This document shows, in pieces, positions 25,602-33,330 of a stretch of 64,000 nt of DNA. A program made the position numbers and the translations under genes. The notes under the pieces are model-generated. The model was given only the letters and a program-made list of their open reading frames with translations, was not told where the DNA came from and made no database searches. Within the stretch, counting starts at the first letter, position 1, and each line of letters opens with the position of its first letter. Source of the DNA: Bradyrhizobium sp. AZCC 1693 (GTDB taxonomy: Bacteria > Pseudomonadota > Alphaproteobacteria > Rhizobiales > Xanthobacteraceae); the NCBI RefSeq assembly GCF_036924745.1, contig NZ_JAZHSD010000001.1, positions 5,518,001-5,582,000 on the forward strand, read 5' to 3'.

Positions 25602-27602
25602 ATGCTGCCTCAGGTTGCGGACGACCCAGCCCTTCAGATCCTCCGAATCGAGCGTCGGCTGCAGCGCGAACGTGCCGCGCGGCTGGAGGCCGAGGCGGTG
25701 GCCGAGAGAGGCCTTCGCGAACTCTATGAAAAACAGCAGCAGCTGGCGCTGCTGGAGACGATCGCGGCGGCTTCAAATCAAAGCACGTCGGTCGAGGACA
25801 CGTTTCACCTCGCCATCGAGGAAATCTGCAAGTTTACGGAATGGCCGCTGGGTCAGGTCTACATCGTCCATCGCAGCGGCGAAGACCTTCGCCTTGATCC
25901 CTTGCACGTTCGTCACGCGGCGGATGCGGACGCGCTTCGACCGATGATGGAGGCAACGAAGGCGACCTCATTTGCCTCCGGCGAAGGCCTTCCCGGCCGG
26001 GTCTTCGCCTCGGCAACGCCGGTCTGGCTGCAGCACCTGGCCGCCGACCGGAATCTTCCGCGCGCTGACGCGGTTGCCGCGTGCGGCATCAAAAGCGGCA
26101 TGGCTTTTCCGATCCTCGTCGGGCGCGACGTGGCTGCAGTGGTGGAGTTCTTCTCTTACAAGGAGCAGGAGCCTGACGCGGCGCTGCTAACGCTGCTAGG
26201 CCAGATCGGCATCCAGCTCGGCCGCGTGATCGAACGTAAGCAAGCCCAAGATCGATTGATCCATGACGCCTCACACGACGGTCTGACGGGCCTGCCGAAC
26301 CGTGTGCTGTTTCGTGATCGCGTGGACCGCGCGGTCGCCCGTGCAAGACGTATTTTCGACGAACATTTCGCCGTTCTCTTCATCGATCTCGACCGTTTCA
26401 AGCTGGTCAACGACAGTCTGGGTCACGCCGCGGGCGACGATCTGCTGGTCGAGATCGCGCAGCGTCTGAATGATGTTCTGCAGCGGCATTCCGCAGCCCA
26501 CACGCTCGCCCGGCTCGGAGGCGACGAATTCACCGTGTTGCTCGAGGAGCTCGACAGTCCGGACAAGGCGATGCAAATCGGGGAACTGCTGATCGACGCG
26601 CTCCGGACGCCGATCCTGATCGATGGCCAGGAAATCTATGCCAGCGCCAGCATCGGCGTGGCCAATATCGCCGGCACGGAGCAATCGCCGGAAACCCTGC
26701 TGCGCAATGCCGATCTCGCCATGTACCGCGCAAAATCGCTCGGCCGCGGGCGTGTCGAGCTCTACGATACTGGCCTCCACGACATTGCGGTCGAGCGATT
26801 GAGGCTCGAAGGCAACCTCAGACGCGCGCTCGCCAACAATGAATTCATCCTGCATTACCAGCCGATTGTCTCACTCGATACCCACGACATCGTCGGCTTT
26901 GAGTCGCTGATACGCTGGCAGCGCGGACCGGGGGATATCGTTCCCCCGGGCGACTTCGTCGGGGTCGCCGAGGACACCGGGCTGATCGTTTTGATCGGCG
27001 GCTGGGTGTTGAGCGAGGCGTGTCGGATGCTGGCGCAACTGCAGGTCCAATTCTCCCGGCCCGAGCCGCTCACCATGAGCATCAACATTTCGCCGCGCCA
27101 GTTCATTCAGCCCGATTTCATCAATCAAGTCCGGCGCGCTGTATCCGGCGCGGGGCTGGAACCGCGCAGCGTGCGGCTGGAGATCACGGAAACCGTGGCA
27201 ATCGGCGATCCCGAGCGAACGATCCTTGTTCTCAAGGCGCTGCACGACTTCGGCGTGCGTATCAGCATCGATGATTTCGGAACGGGATATTCATCGCTTA
27301 ACTATCTGCATCGTCTTCCGGTCGATACTCTCAAGATCGACCGGTCTTTCGTAACCGGCCTCGGCCTCACGGTCGAAGGGACACAGATCATCCGCGCGAT
27401 TCTCGATCTTGCGGAAAATCTAAAAATCGATGTTGTCGCCGAAGGTACGGAGCAGGAAGGACAGATCCGGCAACTCGCGGATATGGGGTGCCATTACGCG
27501 CAGGGCTACTACTTCTCGAAACCGCTTCCGCCAAACGACCTCAAAGCGCTCCTGGACAAATCTGCACCCCTCTCCAAGGTTGCGGCACGGACCGCCGACT
27601 GA
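25602..27602 (+). CDS. GAF-GGDEF-EAL cyclic-di-GMP enzyme, H-NOX partner
   Basis: Bifunctional-type protein of 666 residues. A short coiled-coil N-terminus leads into a GAF domain (about 55-205), a GGDEF domain with LARLGGDEFTVLLEEL near 303-318, and an EAL domain in which the signature reads FESLIRW (ESL) with the other catalytic segments intact: NISPRQF, LEITET, DDFGTGYSSL, KIDRSF and EGTEQ. No RxxD inhibitory site precedes GGDEF. It may both make and degrade c-di-GMP, with NO-loaded H-NOX adjusting the balance, as known for H-NOX/HaCE pairs. It is co-transcribed with the H-NOX gene. Confidence 0.93.
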   Translation: MLPQVADDPALQILRIERRLQRERAARLEAEAVAERGLRELYEKQQQLALLETIAAASNQSTSVEDTFHLAIEEICKFTEWPLGQVYIVHRSGEDLRLDPLHVRHAADADALRPMMEATKATSFASGEGLPGRVFASATPVWLQHLAADRNLPRADAVAACGIKSGMAFPILVGRDVAAVVEFFSYKEQEPDAALLTLLGQIGIQLGRVIERKQAQDRLIHDASHDGLTGLPNRVLFRDRVDRAVARARRIFDEHFAVLFIDLDRFKLVNDSLGHAAGDDLLVEIAQRLNDVLQRHSAAHTLARLGGDEFTVLLEELDSPDKAMQIGELLIDALRTPILIDGQEIYASASIGVANIAGTEQSPETLLRNADLAMYRAKSLGRGRVELYDTGLHDIAVERLRLEGNLRRALANNEFILHYQPIVSLDTHDIVGFESLIRWQRGPGDIVPPGDFVGVAEDTGLIVLIGGWVLSEACRMLAQLQVQFSRPEPLTMSINISPRQFIQPDFINQVRRAVSGAGLEPRSVRLEITETVAIGDPERTILVLKALHDFGVRISIDDFGTGYSSLNYLHRLPVDTLKIDRSFVTGLGLTVEGTQIIRAILDLAENLKIDVVAEGTEQEGQIRQLADMGCHYAQGYYFSKPLPPNDLKALLDKSAPLSKVAARTAD

Positions 27603-27669
27603 TCGGCTCACCTTAAGCAGGCCGTCGTTGCAACGGGACGTCCGGAAGTATCGAAGAAATTACACAGTA

Positions 27670-27717
27670 ATTTCAATGATATATGAGTTCGCAGTTTTGT
27701 ACTGAGTGGAGCGCCAA
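27670..27717 (+). repeat. Hairpin repeat, half-copy B
   Basis: Lead-in ATTTCAATGATATATGA, then the left arm (27687-27709) GTTCGCAGTTTTGTACTGAG with TGG following, and AGCGCCAA. The right arm of copies A, C and D is missing, so this copy cannot form the hairpin. It lies between the convergent ends of the GGDEF-EAL gene and the chemoreceptor gene. Confidence 0.8.
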
Positions 27718-27790
27718 TCTATGCGGGAGCCGCGGCCATTCGCGGGATAGGGAGAGCCGTCCGCTGGCAGTCGCAAGACGCCCTTGCGTT

Positions 27791-29836
27791 TCAGGCGGCC
27801 TGGATGGCTCCCAGAAACTCTTCAACCCGCGCCTGCATCGCTTCCGACTGCGCCGACAGTGCCTCCATGGCGGAGAGCACCTCTCTCGACGCAGTGCCGG
27901 TCCGCTGTGTAGCTTCCGTCACACCGGAAATGCCTGAAGAAATGTCCCGCGTCCCAACCGCCGCGCTCTGGACGTTCCGCGCTATTTCCTCAGTTACCGC
28001 CGACTGCTCCTCGATCGCGCTCGCGACCGTACAGGCAATCTCGTCGATCTCCGCGATGGTGGCGTTAATGCCCTGGATGGCCTTCACCGCATCAAACGAC
28101 GTTTCCTGAATCGCGCCGATCTGGGTCGTGATTTCAGCAGTCGCCCTGCTAGTCTGATTGGCGAGATTCTTGACCTCGGCGGCAACCACGGCAAAACCCT
28201 TGCCGACCTCACCCGCCCTGGCAGCTTCAATGGTTGCGTTCAGCGCCAGCAGATTGGTCTGCGCCGCGATATCGCTGATCAACTTAACGACATTGCCAAT
28301 CTTCTCGGCCGACTCCGAAAGGCCGAGCACCGTCTGGTTGGTTCGCGTGGCTTCCTCGACCGCCTTCCGCGCGATCCTCGCCGACTGAACGACCTGACGG
28401 CCGATCTCGTTGATCGAACTCGACATCTCTTCGGCAGCAGCGGAAATGCTCTGGACGTTCTGCGTCGCGTTCGCGGCCGCGGACGCGACCCCGGTAGCCT
28501 CCCGATCGGTCGCTTCCGCTGTTGCCGACATCATCGTCGCGGTCGCCTTGAGTTGCGACAGTGCCGCGGATGCGGACCCGAGCGATCCGGCAATCCCTGC
28601 ATCGAATTGCTCGGCCAGTTCGCCGACCCGGGCCGCGCGTGCAATTCGTTGGTTCGTCGCTTCCATTTCCCTGGCGGCCAGCTCTCTCGTTTCGATCATA
28701 TTGCTCCGGAAGAACGCGACCGCCTGCGCCATCTCTCCGACTTCATCGCGACGATCAACGCCTTCGACGGTGGTCGCGACATCGCCATGTGCAAGCTGCT
28801 TCATGATGCGCGCCAATACGCCGAGCGGCCGCGTGATACTGCGCGTCATCACCCCTGCCACCACGAAACTGGATAGCAGCGCCAGCACCACGAGAGCCGC
28901 CAGAGTGCTCAGTTGCGCGGTTGCCTTCGACTGTTTTACCGCCGCCAAATCAAGAAGGTCATTCGCAAGATGATCCTCGATCGTCTTCAGGAGTTCGATC
29001 CGAACAGTCGCTGCCGCAAACCAGGTCTTGCCGTCGAGACCCTTCAGGTCACCGGACAAGCCGCCTTCAGCCACGATCTGTCGCATCTTGAGGACCGTGT
29101 CGATGGCGGGGCCTGACATGGCTCTCTGGTAGAATTCACGCTGGCCGGGGGTGCTGGCAGACTGGAACGTCGCGAAGTAGACCCCCTGCGCCGCGGCCAG
29201 ACCCAGTGCCTTGTTGTACGCCGGCAGATCGAAGCGGCCGACCGACAATCCGGCGCCGACCTGGGCCCGCTCCTGGCCGGAACGCTCCTTGCCCTGGATG
29301 AAATTGAGATAGGTTGCAACGGCAGCGGAAACGTCTGTGTCGCGGGTCGTTCGGCCGATCTCGCCGGCAACATCGAGTATCGTCGCAATCAGGTGGGTGT
29401 AGAATGCCGAGGAATTGGCCACCGGGATACCCAGCGCATCAATCTCGCTGCGTCTGGCGTTCAGCTCGTTGAGGGCGGATCTGGCCTTGCCGGCAATCTC
29501 AGCCAGATCGTGGCTTGATGTCTGGCCGAGATGATCCAGCGATATCGCTGCCTTCGCACGTTCGGCATCGGTTCGCTTGCGTTGGTCGCCAAGCTCGGCA
29601 AGCATCTGGCTGCCCTTGCTTCCGAGCACGATCGCCGATGTTCCGCGCTCGCGCTGCAGTTCGTGCACAAGGCGGCTGAGGTTTGCGACGTCGTCCACAC
29701 GCGATGCGAGCTCCCGCATTTCCTGGCGGATCTCCCATTTGCCGTAAACGTCGTAACCGGAAAGACCAATGAGCAGAAAAATTGGCAGCGCCAATGCCAG
29801 CAGCAGGCGCTGCAGAATCTTCAGGTTCGCAAGCAT
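27791..29836 (-). CDS. Methyl-accepting chemotaxis protein with NIT nitrate/nitrite-sensing domain
   Basis: Chemoreceptor of 681 residues. A first membrane segment (LLALALPIFLLIGLSGY) precedes a periplasmic helical NIT domain with the RERGTSAIVLGSKG motif typical of nitrate/nitrite sensors. A second membrane segment (LSTLAALVVLALLSSFVVAG), a HAMP domain (TRSITRPLGVLARIMKQL) and the signalling hairpin tip (DIAAQTNLLALNATIEAA) follow. ATG 29836 is supported by GAGGAGAG; longer in-frame starts are not. No che genes are nearby, so it should feed a chemotaxis system elsewhere. Beside an NO sensor it fits a nitrogen-oxide response theme. Confidence 0.93.
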   Translation of the reverse strand: MLANLKILQRLLLALALPIFLLIGLSGYDVYGKWEIRQEMRELASRVDDVANLSRLVHELQRERGTSAIVLGSKGSQMLAELGDQRKRTDAERAKAAISLDHLGQTSSHDLAEIAGKARSALNELNARRSEIDALGIPVANSSAFYTHLIATILDVAGEIGRTTRDTDVSAAVATYLNFIQGKERSGQERAQVGAGLSVGRFDLPAYNKALGLAAAQGVYFATFQSASTPGQREFYQRAMSGPAIDTVLKMRQIVAEGGLSGDLKGLDGKTWFAAATVRIELLKTIEDHLANDLLDLAAVKQSKATAQLSTLAALVVLALLSSFVVAGVMTRSITRPLGVLARIMKQLAHGDVATTVEGVDRRDEVGEMAQAVAFFRSNMIETRELAAREMEATNQRIARAARVGELAEQFDAGIAGSLGSASAALSQLKATATMMSATAEATDREATGVASAAANATQNVQSISAAAEEMSSSINEIGRQVVQSARIARKAVEEATRTNQTVLGLSESAEKIGNVVKLISDIAAQTNLLALNATIEAARAGEVGKGFAVVAAEVKNLANQTSRATAEITTQIGAIQETSFDAVKAIQGINATIAEIDEIACTVASAIEEQSAVTEEIARNVQSAAVGTRDISSGISGVTEATQRTGTASREVLSAMEALSAQSEAMQARVEEFLGAIQAA

Positions 29837-30090
29837 ACACTCTCCTCGGGAGGAAACGTTTCCCGGCACGTGTTTGTTGTTGCAGTGCACAGGTAAATTT
29901 CGGGTAAAATTCGAACGAAATCGCCGCGCTGCATGGCAGGTCTGAAATTAAGGAGCGAGCGCGCAAGGTGCCACGCGACGAGCCTCTCCAGCACGGCGTG
30001 AACGGCGGCGGATAGGCGCGCTCGGTCCGTTTCTGGACGTCGGACCCTGTGAAAGTCTCGTGCTGACTCAGACGTAAAAGACGGGGCCGA

Positions 30091-30142
30091 TTGCCCTCTG
30101 AAGGCAAAGGTCACACGTTCGAATCGTGTCGGGTGCGCGCCA
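30091..30142 (+). pseudogene. tRNA-Arg-like 3' half (anticodon arm to CCA)
   Basis: TTGCC-CTCTGAA-GGCAA (30091-30107) forms a perfect five-pair anticodon arm, and ACACG-TTCGAAT-CGTGT (30113-30129) a perfect T arm with the invariant TTCGA loop. The acceptor 3' strand GGGTGCGC and CCA follow with a small irregularity. The sequence is close to what I recall of alphaproteobacterial tRNA-Arg(CCG), but the anticodon loop reads CTG and no D arm or 5' acceptor strand is recognisable upstream. It is best read as a 3' tRNA half, of the kind left by integrative elements that use tRNA ends as attachment sites. Confidence 0.6.
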
Positions 30143-30165
30143 TTCAGAACAGCTTCACGAACCCG
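30140..30165 (+). repeat. Hairpin repeat, half-copy E joined to the tRNA 3' end
   Basis: CCATTCAGAACA (30140-30151), six variable bases and CGAACCCG (30158-30165) match the right arm of copy D (36895-36920) at 20 of 26 positions. Its first CCA is also the CCA of the tRNA-like 3' end. The preceding GGTGCGC also resembles the inverted left part of copies C and D. It is therefore a fused tRNA end/repeat arm. Confidence 0.55.
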
Positions 30166-30496
30166 AAACTCACCCCTCGTGGCTTTTGCAGCCACTCTTC
30201 GGGGCGTTCCGAAGCGCTGCTCTCATTTCGCCGAAAGACTCAGTAGGTTTGAGCACGGTGAGTTCGCCGCGCGCTCGACCGGGCTGGCCGAAAGCCGCCG
30301 AGTTTGCGCCACGCCGGTCAGGATTCTCGTCGGTATCGGATCGTTGGCCGTTCAATCGACGAAATGGGCCGGCAGGTCACGGAAAAATAACCAAGGTGTC
30401 CGTTCTTTTCGGCCTTGTTCAGGATTGCGCAACAGCGGCGGCTGTATCGTCCGGTGAAATTGCACTTGCGATATTTCACCGGGGCGCGCCATCCGC
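30166..30496. other. Upstream region of the MHYT gene without a recognisable gene
   Basis: Open frames here have no protein-like motifs. The stretch lies between half-copy E and the MHYT gene start and presumably contains the promoter of that gene, which was not identified with confidence. Confidence 0.4.
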
Positions 30497-32929
30497 ATGT
30501 TTACCATATACAGCTGCATCGCCTACGAGCATGACCTGCGACTGGTGGTGCTGGCGGCCCTCGTATGTGCGCTCGCGTCTTTCGCGGCGATCAACTTTCT
30601 CAATCACGTCCGCAAGACAACGGGCTACATGCGCGATGTCTGGTTGTGCGTCGCCGCCACCGCATGCGGCTTCGGCATCTGGGCGACACACTTCATCGCC
30701 ATGCTTGCGTACTCGCCTGGCATCCCGAGCGGATACAACATCATCCTCACCCTGCTATCGCTCGTCGCGGCTATCCTGCTCACCGGCGTGGGTCTTTTAA
30801 TCGCGTCCGGAAACAGGGTGCCTGCCGGGCGCTGGATCGGTGGAGCGACCGTCGGCGGCGGCATCGCGGCGATGCACTACACCGGAATGGCAGCTTTTGA
30901 GATCGCCGGCCGGATTCAGTGGGATTCCATTCTCGTTGTCGTTTCCATCGTGTTGGGGGCGGCGATCGGAGCGACCGCGCTGCCAGCCGGTTTGCGCGAC
31001 GGGTCGATGAAATGGAAGGCTATCGGGGCGGTGCTGCTCACGCTGGCAATCTGCAGTCACCACTTCACCGCCATGGGCGCGGTTTCGATCATCCCCGACC
31101 CGACGGTCGTGGTTTCGGAACTGGCGCTGCCGGCCGGCTGGCTTGCGCTCGGCGTCGCGCTTGCGTCGCTGACGATCCTGTTTCTCGCTTGCGCGGGTCT
31201 TGCGCTCGATATCCGCGAACGCCATCGCGCCGAACTGGAAGTCGATCGCATGCGCGGTCTCGCCGATGCGTCGGCCGAGGGGCTGCTGGTCTGCTACGGC
31301 GACAAGATTGTTTCAATCAATACAAGCCTGACAGAACTGACAGGCTATGTCCCCGACGATGTGATCGGGGAATCGCTGGCGATCTGCCTGCCCGAGGAGT
31401 CCGTCAGGCGCAAGCTGGTCGCGAGGCCGCGCGAGCGGATCGAGGCTGAATTGCGCGACGTCAACGGCCAATTCATTCCGGCTGAGTTCATTCTTCGCTC
31501 GATCGATTTCGCCGGTCAACCGCATCATGCCATCGCCGTCCGCGATCTGCGTGACCGGAAGAAAGCTGAGCAGCATATTCATTTTCTGGCGCACCACGAC
31601 GCCTTGACGGGCTTGCCGAACCGAAACAGCTTCAACGCCCGGCTCGATCAGGAAATCGAGGCGCATCAGGCCTCGGGCCGGTCATTTGCCGTGCTCTGCC
31701 TCGACCTTGATCGCTTCAAGGAAGTGAATGACCTGTTCGGGCATGCCGCGGGTGATGCGCTGCTGAAGAAGGTTGCGAAATGCGTCTCGGCAGTTCTCGA
31801 TCGAAACCAGATGATGGCGCGGCTCGGTGGCGATGAATTTGCGATTATCACGACAAACCTCTCCAGTCCGTCGACGGCAGGCCGCATCGCCGAGAACGTC
31901 ATCGAAGCGTTGCGGATCGAAAACGACTCATCGACCACGGCCTCGTTCGTTTCCACCAGCATCGGGGTAGCGATTTTCCCGAACGACGCCCGGGACGGAC
32001 GGGGCCTTCTTACCCACGCAGATACTGCGCTCTATCGCGCCAAAACCGACGGCCGCGGTGTTTATCGCTTCTTTGAAGCCGCGATGGGCGTCGAGGTGCG
32101 CGATCGGCGCATGCTGGAGCACGATCTTCGCAGCGCGATCGCACGGCATGAATTTGAACTGGCCTATCAGCCGCAAGCCCGGCTTGACACGCGCGAGATC
32201 ACCGGCTTTGAGGCCTTGTTGCGATGGCATCATCCACAGCGCGGTCAGGTTCCACCGGCCTTATTCATTCCCGTCGCGGAGGAAAGTGGAACGATCCAGC
32301 AGATCGGCGAATGGGTGCTTAGACAGGCATGCGCGGAAGCCAGCGGCTGGACGAATCCGCTCGGAATCGCCGTGAACGTCTCGGCGATGCAACTGCATAA
32401 TCCGCAGTTTACGCAACTGGTTCACGAAATCCTCGTTCAAACAGGATTGAACCCCGGGCGGCTCGAACTGGAGATCACCGAAACCGCGCTGGTCCGCGAC
32501 TTCAACCGTGCGCTGGCGACGTTGCGTCAGCTCAAGGCACTTGGCGTCCGCATCGCCATGGACGATTTCGGGACCGGTTACTCGTCGCTGTCGAACTTGC
32601 GGGCATTCCCGTTCGACAAGATCAAGATCGATGGCTCCTTCATCAAGGCGGTCAACGCTAACGAACAGGCGGCGACCATCGTTCGCGCGGTGCTTGGCAT
32701 CGGGCGTGGGCTCAAGCTGCCGGTGCTGGCGGAAGGTGTCGAGACCAGCGAGGAGCTGGGTTTCCTGGGCACCGAACTCTGCGATCAAATTCAGGGGTAT
32801 TTGGTCGGAAAGCCGGCCGATATCGCTGGCTTCCGCTACCTCACAGATGCCGCGGAAAGCGTGCGCGGTCTCGAATTTCCCCTATCCCATGCCGGCGATG
32901 ACGTTGCGCTGAAAGTCGTCAGTCGATGA
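30497..32929 (+). CDS. MHYT-PAS-GGDEF-EAL membrane cyclic-di-GMP protein
   Basis: Membrane-bound signalling protein of 810 residues. The N-terminal 230 residues form an MHYT domain of about seven helices with the copper- or gas-binding-type motifs ATHFIAML, AMHYTGMAA and HHFTAMGA. A PAS-like domain (DASAEGLLVCYGDKI, about 250-350) precedes GGDEF (MARLGGDEFAIITT) and EAL (GFEALLRWHHP, LEITETALV, DDFGTGYSSL, LAEGVET). Both catalytic domains look intact and no RxxD inhibitory site is seen. MHYT domains are proposed to sense oxygen, CO or NO, which fits its neighbours; the actual ligand is not shown here. Confidence 0.93.
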   Translation: MFTIYSCIAYEHDLRLVVLAALVCALASFAAINFLNHVRKTTGYMRDVWLCVAATACGFGIWATHFIAMLAYSPGIPSGYNIILTLLSLVAAILLTGVGLLIASGNRVPAGRWIGGATVGGGIAAMHYTGMAAFEIAGRIQWDSILVVVSIVLGAAIGATALPAGLRDGSMKWKAIGAVLLTLAICSHHFTAMGAVSIIPDPTVVVSELALPAGWLALGVALASLTILFLACAGLALDIRERHRAELEVDRMRGLADASAEGLLVCYGDKIVSINTSLTELTGYVPDDVIGESLAICLPEESVRRKLVARPRERIEAELRDVNGQFIPAEFILRSIDFAGQPHHAIAVRDLRDRKKAEQHIHFLAHHDALTGLPNRNSFNARLDQEIEAHQASGRSFAVLCLDLDRFKEVNDLFGHAAGDALLKKVAKCVSAVLDRNQMMARLGGDEFAIITTNLSSPSTAGRIAENVIEALRIENDSSTTASFVSTSIGVAIFPNDARDGRGLLTHADTALYRAKTDGRGVYRFFEAAMGVEVRDRRMLEHDLRSAIARHEFELAYQPQARLDTREITGFEALLRWHHPQRGQVPPALFIPVAEESGTIQQIGEWVLRQACAEASGWTNPLGIAVNVSAMQLHNPQFTQLVHEILVQTGLNPGRLELEITETALVRDFNRALATLRQLKALGVRIAMDDFGTGYSSLSNLRAFPFDKIKIDGSFIKAVNANEQAATIVRAVLGIGRGLKLPVLAEGVETSEELGFLGTELCDQIQGYLVGKPADIAGFRYLTDAAESVRGLEFPLSHAGDDVALKVVSR

Positions 32930-33114
32930 AGACAATGGGCGCGATCGGTGCTTGTGGGCATCGGTTCAGCCGGAGAGCGGGCTGCCCGTCCGGCTGATCA
33001 TCGCCGATACCATTGCCATGAGCCTGCGCGAGCGGTGATCAACGTCGTCGCGGAGCGGTGCCGACTGCAGATATTCGAACCCGAGCGTTGCAGCAGGTAA
33101 CAATTAAATAACTG
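32930..33114. other. Gene-free stretch downstream of the MHYT gene
   Basis: No gene is recognised between the MHYT gene and repeat C. The short remainder from 33186 to 33330, after the repeat, is also empty. Confidence 0.4.
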
Positions 33115-33185
33115 ATTTCAATAGCATAGCACTTTTATTCTGAATGGCGCACCAAAATACCACCATTCAGAATAAAAGAGCGAAC
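33115..33185 (+). repeat. Hairpin repeat, copy C
   Basis: Lead-in ATTTCAATAGCATAG, left arm CTTTTATTCTGAATGG (33132-33147), loop CGCACCAAAATACCA and right arm CCATTCAGAATAAAAG (33163-33178), a perfect 16-bp hairpin. AGCGAAC follows, matching the outer right arm of the other copies, while the outer left arm GTTCGCA is lost. It lies between the convergent MHYT and molybdenum hydroxylase genes. Confidence 0.9.
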
Positions 33186-33330
33186 AATCCGTTCTCTTTT
33201 CGCAATTTGCACAAACAGTTACCTGGGAGGGGCCAACGTCATCGTGGTGAGAGCATTGATGATCGAACAATACACCAAATCGTCAATCGTCCACGCGCGC
33301 AGTCTACGAACCGATTAGTCTGTTGTTTCG

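Noticed and set aside
30126..30800. Open frame of 224 codons across the tRNA-like half and the MHYT gene start
   Set aside because: It overlaps the well-supported MHYT gene in a wrong frame and has no protein-like features.
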